From JAJPKK01 sp963824905 (lineage in GTDB: Bacteria > Pseudomonadota > Alphaproteobacteria > Rhizobiales > Xanthobacteraceae), in the NCBI GenBank assembly GCA_963824905.1, contig CAWGRH010000007.1, positions 1 through 64,000 of the forward strand: a DNA stretch of 64,000 bases. The letters run 5' to 3'. The position numbers were made by a program, and so were the translations under genes. Below are positions 17,405-26,302 of the stretch, piece after piece. Below the pieces are notes generated by a model that did not search any database, had not been told where the DNA came from, and saw nothing but the letters and a program-made list of their open reading frames with translations. Numbering within the stretch: the first letter of the stretch is position 1; the number at the start of each line of letters is the position of its first letter.

Positions 17405-17426
17405 GAGGATCGCCAAAGGACTCACC

Positions 17427-17675
17427 ATGACGGACAAGCACGCCGACGTCGACACCTTGAGTTTCGAAAGGGCGATCGAGGAGCTCGAAACCATCGTCAA
17501 GCGGCTCGAGGACGGCAAGGTTCCGCTCGAGGAATCGGTTGCGATCTACGAGCGCGGCGAGGTGCTCAAGCGGCGCTGCGAGCACCTGCTGCGGCAAGCG
17601 GAAGCCCGCGTCGAGAAGATCACGCTCGATGCCTCCGGCAAACCCAAGGGCGTCGAGCCGCTCGACGTGAAATAG
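17427..17675 (+). CDS. xseB: Exodeoxyribonuclease VII small subunit (82 aa)
   Basis: Typical XseB: a short helical hairpin with LSFERAIEELETIVKRLEDG, then VPLEESVAIYERGEVLKRRC. It binds XseA to form the nuclease that degrades single-stranded DNA in repair. The large subunit is not in the window, as usual in this group. Follows the deacetylase-like gene in an apparent operon. Confidence 0.92.
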   Translation: MTDKHADVDTLSFERAIEELETIVKRLEDGKVPLEESVAIYERGEVLKRRCEHLLRQAEARVEKITLDASGKPKGVEPLDVK

Positions 17676-17906
17676 ACCTCGGGGTCTGCAGCCAGCAGGG
17701 ACTGGCCAGGGCGCGCACTCATCGCCGCGCCACCACGCCTTGATCCGACGAAAGCCCGATGAGGGCGGGGCCATGCCGCAGGCTGGTCGCCGCGCGTCGC
17801 AACGCGATGACGCACCTGCCGGCCGGAAAAAATTATCGGCCCCATGTCACATACGGCTGACCCAAATCGTCATGTCTCCAGAGACCCCTGATGAGGACGT
17901 GAGAAC

Positions 17907-19097
17907 ATGCCTGATAAGATCCTGGTCATCGGCGGCGGCTTCGCCGGCTTCTGGGCGGCGGTCGCGGCCCGGCGGGTGGCCGGTTCCCGAGCTGAGGTGA
18001 GCCTGGTGTCGCGCGAGCCGGCGCTCGAAATCCGGCCGCGGCTTTACGAAGCGAGGCCCGAAACGCTCGCCGTCGCCCTGCTCCCGCTCCTGCGCAAGGT
18101 CGACGTCGGCTTCGTGCGCGGCGATGCGATCGGGCTCGACGCCGCCGCCAAAACCGTGACGCTCGCCGCCGGCGATCGTCTCGCCTATGACCGCCTGGTC
18201 ATCGCGACCGGCAGCCGTATGCGCCGTCCGCCGGTCCCGGGCGCCGAGGCGGCGTTCTCGGTCGACACCCAGGCGGACGCCATCGCGCTCGACCGGCGCC
18301 TCGCCGAGATCGTGCGTGACATCGCAGCGCCGACGATCGCCGTCGTCGGTGCCGGCTTCACCGGCATCGAGCTCGCGCTCGAGCTGCGCGACCGGCTGGC
18401 CGCGCACGGCGCCGATGGTGCAGCCGAGCGGCTGCGCATCGTCCTGATCGACCGGGCCGAGACCATCGGGCCGGAGCTTGGGCCGGGGCCGCGGCCGCAG
18501 ATCGAGGCGGCACTTGCCGCTGCCGGCGTCGAGCTGTGTCTCGGTGCCACCGTCCAAGCCTTGGCGGCGGATCGCGTGAGCTTCGCCGGCGGCAGCGTTC
18601 TCGCTGCCGACGCCGTTGTGCTGGCGACCGGCATGACCGCCGCGCCGTTTGCGGGCGAGGTCCCCAGCGCGCGGGATGCGCTCGGCCGGGTCATCGTCGA
18701 TGCCACGCTGAGAGCGCCTGCCGCTCCGGAGATCTTTGTTGCCGGCGACGCCGCAGCCGCCGATACCGGCGACGGCCACCCGACGCTGCAGTCGTGCCAG
18801 CACGCGGGGCAACTGGGCCGCGTCGCCGGCGAGAATGCGGCGCGCGACCTCGTCGGGGTGCCGCCTTTGTCCTACACGCAACTGCGTTACGTGACCTGCC
18901 TCGACCTCGGCCGCTCCGGTGCTGTGATCTCGCAGGGCTGGGAGCGGCGTGTCGAGAAAACCGGCCAGGAAGGCAAGGCGGTGAAGCGCTGGATCAACAC
19001 GAAACTCATCTATCCGCCGGTCGACGGCACGGCCGAAGCGCTGCTCGCGAGCTCCAGCATCAACCTTGCCGAGCGGACGCAGCCGATGGGGATTTGA
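17907..19097 (+). CDS. NDH-2-like FAD/NAD(P) oxidoreductase (396 aa)
   Basis: Two-dinucleotide-binding-domain flavoprotein. The FAD site is VIGGGFAGFWAA near residues 7-18, the NAD(P)H site VVGAGFTGIELALELR near 146, and the second FAD contact EIFVAGDAAA precedes the C-terminal part. The layout resembles type II NADH dehydrogenases, which pass electrons from NADH to quinone at the membrane surface without pumping protons. No terminal membrane helix is obvious; such proteins attach by amphipathic helices. A single-gene unit, with 231 bp before it. Confidence 0.75.
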   Translation: MPDKILVIGGGFAGFWAAVAARRVAGSRAEVSLVSREPALEIRPRLYEARPETLAVALLPLLRKVDVGFVRGDAIGLDAAAKTVTLAAGDRLAYDRLVIATGSRMRRPPVPGAEAAFSVDTQADAIALDRRLAEIVRDIAAPTIAVVGAGFTGIELALELRDRLAAHGADGAAERLRIVLIDRAETIGPELGPGPRPQIEAALAAAGVELCLGATVQALAADRVSFAGGSVLAADAVVLATGMTAAPFAGEVPSARDALGRVIVDATLRAPAAPEIFVAGDAAAADTGDGHPTLQSCQHAGQLGRVAGENAARDLVGVPPLSYTQLRYVTCLDLGRSGAVISQGWERRVEKTGQEGKAVKRWINTKLIYPPVDGTAEALLASSSINLAERTQPMGI

Positions 19098-19203
19098 CGC
19101 TGTCGCCGCGGCGGCACTTCAGAGACATGGCCGGCACCGTGCACCACGGATCCGCTAAGCCCGCTCCCGGCACTTCACGCCTTGGAACAGGGCTGGCGGG
19201 TGG

Positions 19204-19551
19204 TCAATCGTGCGGCACGATCGTGTACGGCGTCGTGTACGGCTCCACACGCAGCGACGAATTGGCGATCAGCCCTATCTTGGCCGTCGGCGCGAACTGC
19301 AACTCGCCGTTGGCGCCGCGGTGCACATTGTATTGCCAGACTGTCATGTCACCCTTCTGCGCGAGCGCATGGGCAACGGCGCCAGCATCGGCGCCCCCAG
19401 TGGCCTTCAGCTCTTCTGCCGAAAGGCCGATAACGATTTCGTCCTTGACCGTGACGACCTTGAACAAATTGATCCTCTTTTCCTGTGACCATGCGCTTGT
19501 TGCACACGTAAGGAGGACCAATGCTGCAGTGAAGACGCGTCGTTGAGACAT
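19204..19551 (-). CDS. Exported hypothetical protein (115 aa)
   Basis: Starts at an ATG with AGGGG six bases upstream; six extra codons upstream (to 19569) are also open. A Sec signal peptide (RVFTAALVLLTCATSAWS) is followed by a small mature domain with KVVTVKDEIVIGLSAEEL and ANSSLRVEPYTTPYTIVPHD. Similar small periplasmic proteins are frequent in rhizobia, without known function. It lies downstream of the RND permease on the same strand, 82 bp away, so it could be co-transcribed with the pump. Confidence 0.6.
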   Translation of the reverse strand: MSQRRVFTAALVLLTCATSAWSQEKRINLFKVVTVKDEIVIGLSAEELKATGGADAGAVAHALAQKGDMTVWQYNVHRGANGELQFAPTAKIGLIANSSLRVEPYTTPYTIVPHD

Positions 19552-19633
19552 TATCCCCTGCCCTTTCATAGTGTCCGCGCCCCTTCAGGGCGGCAACGTT
19601 GGTTTAAGTTGGGCGAGTGATAAAGACACGCCG

Positions 19634-22600
19634 CTATGGGTCTCGCTTATCCGCCCGGGCCGTCTCCCCACCGGCAATTCGCATTGTACCGATCCATCTT
19701 ACAAGCACGTAAAAGACCGGAGTGAACAAAAGGCCGAACAGCGTTACGCCGAGCATCCCGAAGAACACGGCGGTCCCGAGCGCCTGACGCAGTTCGGCGC
19801 CGGCTCCCGTCGCCAGCACCAGCGGCACTACGCCAAGGATGAACGCGAAGGACGTCATCAGAATCGGCCGCAGTCGGGTTCGTGCCGCCTGCACTGCCGC
19901 CTCCCACCGCGTTGCGCCTTGCTCTTCTGCCTGCTTGGCGAACTCGACGATCAGGATTGCGTTCTTGGCTGCCAGCCCGATCAGTACCACGAACCCGATT
20001 TGGGTGAGGATGTTGTTGTCCATTCCGCGAAACAGGACACCGCTGATCGCCGCGAACAAGCACATCGGCACGATCAGGATCACCGCCAACGGCAACAGCA
20101 CGCTTTCGTATTGAGCGGCAAGCAGCAAAAACACAAATACCACGGCAAGGCCGAATGCGACCGCGGCGGTGTTTCCAGCGACTTTTTCCTGCAGTGCGAT
20201 CTCCGTCCATTCGAAGCCGAAACCCGACGGTAGATTGTTCGCTAAAATCTTTTCCATTGCTCCGATCGCCTGCCCGGTCGAGAAGCCCGGCAGCGTCGAA
20301 CCCTGGACCTCGGCAGCTGGGAACAAATTATAACGAGGAACCCGCCACGGCCCTGTCACGTCGCTAAAGGTAGCGACCGAGCCGAGCGGCACCATTTCCG
20401 AAGCGGTGGATTTCGTGCGCAGCGCCTCGACATCGCGGATCGACAGCCGGAACGGATTGTCGGCCTGCGCGGTGACCCGGTAAGTGCGTCCCAGAATGTT
20501 GAAATCGTTGACGTAGGTTGAGCCCATATAGGTCGTCAACGTGTTGAAGAAACGCGCGATCGGCACGCCCAGCATCTCCGCCTTGGTGCGGTCGATGTCG
20601 GCGTAGACCTGCGGGGTTGATGCGTTGAACAGCGTAAACACTTGGACGAGGCCCTTCGTCCCATTTGCCGGACCGGTGATGCCACCGACCGCCTTCTCGA
20701 GCGCCCGCGGGCCGCGACCCGCCCGGTCTTGAACATACAGTTTGAAGCCGCCGCCAGTGCCGATTCCGGGAACCGAGGGCGGCGGGAGCACCAGAATGAA
20801 TGCCGCTCGCAGCGCCTGCATCTGGCGACGCAGGTCACTCAAGATCATGTCCCCCGAAAGGCCTTCCTTTACCCGCTCCTCAAATGGCTTCAAGGCGGCG
20901 AAAATGACTCCGGTGTTGGGAGCATTGGTGGAGGTCGCACCATCGAACCCGGCGAATGTCACGGCGTGCGCGACGCCGGGTCGCGACAGCAAAAGCTTGG
21001 AGGCCTCGCGAATGACTGCATCAGTCCGTTCGAGGCTCGCGCCCGGCGGCAACGTGACCACGGTGATGAAATAGGCGCGATCAAGGGGCGGGATGAAGCC
21101 GGATGGCGTGCGCCCGAACTGGACGTACGTCAAACCGATGAGAGCGCCGTAGATCGCCAGCATGAGTGCCGAAACGCTCAGGAGCCGCCTGGTCAGGCCC
21201 GCGTATCCCGAGGACAGCCCTTCGAACCCCCGATTGAACGCCGAAAAAAATACGTTGAATGGCCGAGCCACGGTCGCCAAAAATCCGGGTTTCTCCTCCC
21301 GATCGTGCGGCCGCAGGAAGAGCGCCGCCAACGCCGGCGACAGCGTCAGCGATACGAAGGCAGAGATGATCGTCGAAGCCGCGATCGTGAGCGCAAACTG
21401 CTTGTAGAACGCACCAGAAATGCCGGTGATGAAAGCACTGGGAATGAAAACAGCGCACAGGACAAGCGCGATCGCGACAAGCGCGCCGCCGACTTCGTCC
21501 ATCGTCTTATGCGCGGCTTCGCGCGGACTCAAGCCTTGCCTCAAATACCGCTCGACATTCTCGACGACGACAATAGCGTCGTCCACGACGATGCCGATGG
21601 CGAGCACGAGGCCGAACAGGGTGAGGTTGTTCAGCGAAAAGCCGAAGATGGCCATGACGAAGAACGTGCCGATAAGGGACACGGGGATGGCGACGATGGG
21701 AATGATGGCGGCTCGCCAAGTCTGCAAGAACAGTATGATGACGAGCACGACGAGCGCGACCGCTTCGAACAGCGTCCGGATCACCTCGTCGACCGATTGC
21801 TGGATGAATTCCGTCGTGTTGTAGACGACACGATATTCGAGGCCGGCCGGGAAGCTCCTCGACAGATCTTTCATCGTTTGCAGCACGGCAGCCGCGGTGG
21901 CGAGGGCGTTCGAGCCCGGCCGCTGGTAAATCAAAAGTGCGGTGGCGACCTTGCCGTCGAGGTATGCATTCGTCGTATAGAGGTCCGCCCCCAGTTCGAC
22001 CCGCGCAATATCACGCACGCGCGTCACGCGGCCGTCCGGATCGGTCGCGACGATGATGTCGCTGAACTGATCCGGGGTTGTCAGTCGCCCGAGGGTCTGG
22101 ACCGCTACCTGGAAACCGCCCGGCGAGGTCGCCGGAGGCTGATTGATGGCACCCGCCGCGACTTGGACATTGGCGGCACGCAACGCCGTGACGACGTCAC
22201 CCGGCGTAAGTCCACGGGATTGGACCAGGGCGGGATCGAGCCAGACCCGCATGGAATAGTCGCGGGCACCCAGGATGACCGTATCACCCACTCCGTCCAA
22301 CCGCGTGAGGACGTCCTTTACGTTGATAGTCGCATAGTTCGAAATGTATTGTTGGTCCAGCGTTCCGTCCGGTGAAATCAGGTGCACGACGAGCATCAGG
22401 TCCGGTGACTTTTTCTTCACCGTCACGCCGATGCGCTGCACTTCTTCGGGCAGCCGAGGCAGGGCGATCGAAACGCGATTCTGCACCAATACTTGAGCCT
22501 GATCGACGTTCGTTCCCGGAGTGAAGACGACATTGATCTGCAGCGAGCCGTCACCTGTGGCTTGCGACACGATGTAGAGCATGTTGTCGACGCCGTTGAT

Positions 22601-22810
22601 CTCCTGCTCGATGGGCGAGGCGACCGTCTCGGAAACGACTTCCGCAGTGGCTCCCGCGAAGAGAGCGGTCACCTGAACGGTGGGCGGGGCGATGTCGGGA
22701 AACTCCGAGACCGGCAATGCGCGAAACGAGATGATGCCGACCAGCGTCAGGATGATCGAAAGTACAGCCGCAAAGATCGGTCTATCGATAAAGAAATGGG
22801 AAAAGCGCAT
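19634..22810 (-). CDS. RND multidrug efflux permease, HAE1 family (1058 aa)
   Basis: Inner-membrane pump protein of AcrB/MexB type, with the expected length, twelve predicted helices and two large periplasmic loops. Family marks: FFIDRPIFAAVLSIILTLVG at the N-terminus; the proton-relay pair Asp-Asp in GIVVDDAIVVVENVERYL; and the Lys of helix ten in VLIGLAAKNAILIVEFA. It would export hydrophobic drugs by proton exchange with an adaptor and an outer-membrane channel. The adaptor gene lies 32 bp upstream in the same operon but is frameshifted; no outer-membrane channel gene is in the window. Confidence 0.93.
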   Translation of the reverse strand: MRFSHFFIDRPIFAAVLSIILTLVGIISFRALPVSEFPDIAPPTVQVTALFAGATAEVVSETVASPIEQEINGVDNMLYIVSQATGDGSLQINVVFTPGTNVDQAQVLVQNRVSIALPRLPEEVQRIGVTVKKKSPDLMLVVHLISPDGTLDQQYISNYATINVKDVLTRLDGVGDTVILGARDYSMRVWLDPALVQSRGLTPGDVVTALRAANVQVAAGAINQPPATSPGGFQVAVQTLGRLTTPDQFSDIIVATDPDGRVTRVRDIARVELGADLYTTNAYLDGKVATALLIYQRPGSNALATAAAVLQTMKDLSRSFPAGLEYRVVYNTTEFIQQSVDEVIRTLFEAVALVVLVIILFLQTWRAAIIPIVAIPVSLIGTFFVMAIFGFSLNNLTLFGLVLAIGIVVDDAIVVVENVERYLRQGLSPREAAHKTMDEVGGALVAIALVLCAVFIPSAFITGISGAFYKQFALTIAASTIISAFVSLTLSPALAALFLRPHDREEKPGFLATVARPFNVFFSAFNRGFEGLSSGYAGLTRRLLSVSALMLAIYGALIGLTYVQFGRTPSGFIPPLDRAYFITVVTLPPGASLERTDAVIREASKLLLSRPGVAHAVTFAGFDGATSTNAPNTGVIFAALKPFEERVKEGLSGDMILSDLRRQMQALRAAFILVLPPPSVPGIGTGGGFKLYVQDRAGRGPRALEKAVGGITGPANGTKGLVQVFTLFNASTPQVYADIDRTKAEMLGVPIARFFNTLTTYMGSTYVNDFNILGRTYRVTAQADNPFRLSIRDVEALRTKSTASEMVPLGSVATFSDVTGPWRVPRYNLFPAAEVQGSTLPGFSTGQAIGAMEKILANNLPSGFGFEWTEIALQEKVAGNTAAVAFGLAVVFVFLLLAAQYESVLLPLAVILIVPMCLFAAISGVLFRGMDNNILTQIGFVVLIGLAAKNAILIVEFAKQAEEQGATRWEAAVQAARTRLRPILMTSFAFILGVVPLVLATGAGAELRQALGTAVFFGMLGVTLFGLLFTPVFYVLVRWIGTMRIAGGETARADKRDP

Positions 22811-22842
22811 CGTTCGTTCCTTGAAAGCGGCGATCCCCGCGC

Positions 22843-24004
22843 CTACTCGACGATGGCTTCGATTTTGCCGTTCTCGGCGGTGACCTTCTGTCCCGGCCGG
22901 GCCCTCTGCAGGCCGTCGATCACGACGCGATCCGTCGGCGCAAGGCCCGACCGGACGACCCGCAATCCCTCGACGATCGGGCCGAGTTCGACCTTCTTGG
23001 TGCCGACCGTGCCGTCGTCCGCAACGGTGAATACGATCTTGCTCGCCTGGTCAGAAGCAATAGCGCTATCCGGCACCAGCAGCGTTTCCCGCTTGCCACC
23101 GAATAGTCGAAGCCTGCCGAAGAAGCCGGGCGTCAGCAGGCCGTCCTTGTTCTCGAAGACTGCGCGGCCGCGCATGGTGCCCGTCTTCGGATTGACCGCG
23201 TTATCGACGAAATCCATACGCCCCTGATGCGTGAAGTCTTTCTCGTCGGCCAACCGCACGGCGACAGGGTTTTGGACGTCGCGCGACGACGGCCGGGCTC
23301 CAGCCGCCGCCAATCGCAAATAGCGGATGAAATCGGCCTCGCTGGCGTCGAACACGAATTGAATGGGATCGAGAGACACAATTGTCGAGAGCAGCGTTGC
23401 GCCGGTCGATCCGCCTACGATCAGGTTGCCGACGTCCACACGCCGGTCGGAGATACGCCCCGAGATCGGCGCGCGTACCGCCGCCCATTCGAGGTTCAAC
23501 TCGGCCTGCCTGAGTGCTGCCTCAGCGGCGCCAACGCCGCCCGCGGCGTCGCGCTGTACCGACTTGCGCGTGTCGAGCTCCCGCTCGGTTATGGTCGCGT
23601 TGCGCGCAAGCGGTGTTCCTCGGTCGACGTCATGGGTTGCGATTTCCAGCTTCGCTCGCGCACGCTCCACGTCGGCCTTCGCCTGGTCGACCGCGATCCT
23701 GAACGGGCGAGGGTCGACGACAAACAAAAGGTCGCCTTGCTTGACGACCTGTCCTTCCTTGAAATGAACGGACTCGATGAAGCCCGAGACCCGTGCGCGA
23801 ATTTCAACCGTTTCGACCGCTGTGAACCGGCCGGTGTACTCGTCCCATTCGGTAATCATCTTCTCGAGCGGTTGCGAGACCGTAACCGGCGGTGGAGGCG
23901 GGAGATGCGTTGTCTCCCACCGATTTGCCGTCGCAAGCGGCGAGAATCGCGGTGAGCCCCATCGCAAAGACGAAAAGAGCGGTCGTCCTCATCATCGATG
24001 TCAT
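22843..24004 (-). pseudogene. RND efflux periplasmic adaptor (MFP), frameshifted near N-terminus
   Basis: HlyD-like membrane fusion protein. The main frame (to 22843) covers the hairpin, lipoyl and barrel domains: GRFTAVETVEIRARVSGFIE, VVKQGDLLFVVDPRPF and the YTGRF start of the barrel. The lipoprotein signal lies in another frame upstream (MRTTALFVFAMGLTAILAAC, lipobox Cys). The two meet in a run of prolines at about 23896-23904 where one extra base is present; removing it gives a complete adaptor of about 386 residues. Without the repair the protein would lack its export signal and the pump would be unable to work. Real mutation or assembly error cannot be told apart. Confidence 0.8.
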
Positions 24005-24280
24005 CGATCGTTCAGCCTTCGTTGCCGATCGGCTCTGTCGGGTGAACAATGCACCAATCTTGTTGCGTCTCAAAGCTGCAATGGGCTGAGACGGGGCATA
24101 TTGACGCTCCAGCACGGGAGACCGCGAGCCCGCAAAAGCGGCAGCACAGCGAACACGCCATAACGGAGGTTGAAACCGCTCCGTAGCGCTCGTCCGTGCC
24201 GCCTGCGTTCACGTCGGCCGCATTCTCAAAGCGTCACCAACCCGCAAACGCTGCCGGCGACCGCCGACGAAGTGTTCGTT

Positions 24281-24865
24281 CTAAAACACTCCCGGAATGA
24301 TGCGCTTGGTCCGGGCGGCGTACGCGGCGTAGTCCTCGCCGAACGCATCGTGCATCATCTCCTCCTCGCGGCGCACCCGGAATGCGAACAGCGTTCCGAA
24401 GCCGACGAGCCCGGCGGGGCCGGCGATCCAGTTCGGCAACAGCAGCGCCTGCGACAACACCCACAGGAAGTAGGCCGAATACATCGGATGCCGGACGAAG
24501 CGGTAGATGCCGTCGGTCACGAGCCCGTGGTTCTCGCGGATCTCGAGCGTCACCGACCACGACCGGCCGAGCCGGCGGTGGGTGTGGAAGAACAGGACGA
24601 CGGCGCAGACGAGTACGACGACACCAAGCCAGGCTTGCACCGGGCGGAACGCGTAGTTGGCGAACTGCGGAATGCCGGTGATGGTGTAGAACGCCGGAAT
24701 CAGGAACAGGCCGGTCAGCGAGATGAGCATCAGCACGCGCTCGCGCGTTGCCCCCGGACGCTGGGTCGTCCGCATCTTTCGCGACCGGCGGACGTGCGGA
24801 TACATGATGCCGAACCAGGCGACCGCGCCGATCCACCAGATGATCTCGGCGATAGCGGCCGTCAT
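24281..24865 (-). CDS. Isoprenylcysteine carboxyl methyltransferase-like membrane protein (194 aa)
   Basis: Membrane methyltransferase of the ICMT/phospholipid-methyltransferase-like superfamily. Four to five helices are visible, and the cofactor-binding C-terminal part shows VTDGIYRFVRHPMYSAYFLW (the Arg-His-Pro-x-Tyr signature) followed by a paired Glu (RREEEMM) and FGEDYAAY. Bacterial members methylate small lipidic acids or thiols; the substrate cannot be deduced. Its ATG overlaps the stop of the upstream hydrolase gene (ATGA, 24862-24865), implying coupled synthesis and perhaps a shared substrate. Confidence 0.85.
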   Translation of the reverse strand: MTAAIAEIIWWIGAVAWFGIMYPHVRRSRKMRTTQRPGATRERVLMLISLTGLFLIPAFYTITGIPQFANYAFRPVQAWLGVVVLVCAVVLFFHTHRRLGRSWSVTLEIRENHGLVTDGIYRFVRHPMYSAYFLWVLSQALLLPNWIAGPAGLVGFGTLFAFRVRREEEMMHDAFGEDYAAYAARTKRIIPGVF

Positions 24866-26073
24866 CGCGCCGGCACCTCCGCGTGTTCGCGCAACGAACC
24901 GTCGGCGGCGTAGAGATCGATCGGCCCGTTGGGCGCGGAGATGGTGTCCCAGAACGGCGCCGGCCCGCACACCAGCATGAAATAATCGTAGGGCGCGCGG
25001 ACCTCGTTGCCCATCACGAACTGGTAGTGCAGCCGCATGAAATTCCAGCGGTACCGCTTGAACGTCTCGTCGCTGAGCAACTGGTGGATCTGAACGCGAC
25101 GCACCGCCGGCGGGCTCGCGTCGTTGACGTCCTTGAAACGCTTGAGCTCGACGGGGTGGAACTTGTGGAAGCTGATGATGTCGTCGCGCGCCTGGAATTC
25201 GGCCCAACGCAGCGATGGTTCGGCGGCGATGCGGCGGGTCGCTTGCCGGATCCACTCGCCCGCCGGATGCAACGCGAGCTTCGGGATCGTCGCGCCGATG
25301 GTGAGCACGCTGACCTTCGGGCCGTGTCGGCCGAGATCGGGATCGCGGGCGAGCGCGCGCGCAAGCACATCGACCAGTATGGTCGCGCCGAGGCTGTGGC
25401 CTTCGACGATGATCTCGTCGACACCGCCGCGTCGCACGCAGGCGAGCAGACGTTCGGTGAAGGCATCGACCCGCGCCTCGATGTCGCTGCGCCTTCGCAG
25501 CATGTAGTCACGGGCGAAGATCCAGTCGGCGAGTCCCTGGCTCACCCGCCAGCGCTCGCCGACAAAACGAAGCAGGACGACGAACACCAGCACTGCGACC
25601 ACCGCCGCGATCACGGCGCGGAGAGCCGCCGTGGCGAAGACGGCGCCGGCAAACCAGCCGGCCGCGATCGCCACCGCTGCGAACAGCAGCACGTCGACGA
25701 ACGGCACGAAGAAAAACGTCGCATAGCGCCAGTTCGCCGCGAAGTAGCGCTTGACGGTCCCGGAGGCGATGAAATCGCCGAAGGTGACGAGGCCGTGCCA
25801 CAGCCGGCCGAGGACGGAGCCGGTGAGATCGGCGCGCACGATGTCGTGCCAATCGAGAACCTCGTAGCGGGTCTCGCAGCTCCAGTTCGACGCGGAGGCG
25901 ACGACGGTCCAGTGTCCCTGCCCTGCGAGCGGATCGCGCAACGGCGACACCGTGGCCGCAACATTCCATGTCTTCTGAAAGCGAGCGATCTCGCGCACAA
26001 AGCGGCGGTGCTGGGATTCCGGATCGTATGGATCGTATCCCGGCACATGAAAGAAGTGGCGCTTGCGGACCAT
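24862..26073 (-). CDS. Membrane-anchored lipase-like alpha/beta hydrolase (403 aa)
   Basis: Residues 117-172 are strongly hydrophobic and give two or three helices, splitting the protein into an N-terminal part and a C-terminal hydrolase half. The nucleophile elbow is GHSLGA (225-230), followed by a helical TILVDVLARAL. The N-terminus (HFFHVPGYDPYDP) provides the first strand and a possible oxyanion loop. I recognise no named family, but the arrangement of hydrolase around a membrane hairpin suggests an esterase or lipase acting at the membrane surface. Cytoplasmic or periplasmic orientation is open. Translationally coupled to the ICMT-like gene. Confidence 0.65.
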   Translation of the reverse strand: MVRKRHFFHVPGYDPYDPESQHRRFVREIARFQKTWNVAATVSPLRDPLAGQGHWTVVASASNWSCETRYEVLDWHDIVRADLTGSVLGRLWHGLVTFGDFIASGTVKRYFAANWRYATFFFVPFVDVLLFAAVAIAAGWFAGAVFATAALRAVIAAVVAVLVFVVLLRFVGERWRVSQGLADWIFARDYMLRRRSDIEARVDAFTERLLACVRRGGVDEIIVEGHSLGATILVDVLARALARDPDLGRHGPKVSVLTIGATIPKLALHPAGEWIRQATRRIAAEPSLRWAEFQARDDIISFHKFHPVELKRFKDVNDASPPAVRRVQIHQLLSDETFKRYRWNFMRLHYQFVMGNEVRAPYDYFMLVCGPAPFWDTISAPNGPIDLYAADGSLREHAEVPAR

Positions 26074-26302
26074 CCCGGATCATCTCCCAGTGATCGGCAG
26101 TTCCCGGAGGCCGGGAAGTGCCCAGATGCCCGATCTGGCGTCAGCGGCGACATTGCCGATTTCCGCCCCGGCCGGCAAGGTTTTCAGCGGGCGCCTGCAA
26201 CTCATCAGGTCACGCGCGCGACTTCGGATTTCGTGTTGACCCGGACGCGGGGTTGAGTCCCTTCTGGGGACCGGCACAGCAGGCGAACGGGGTAGCACAC
26301 TC

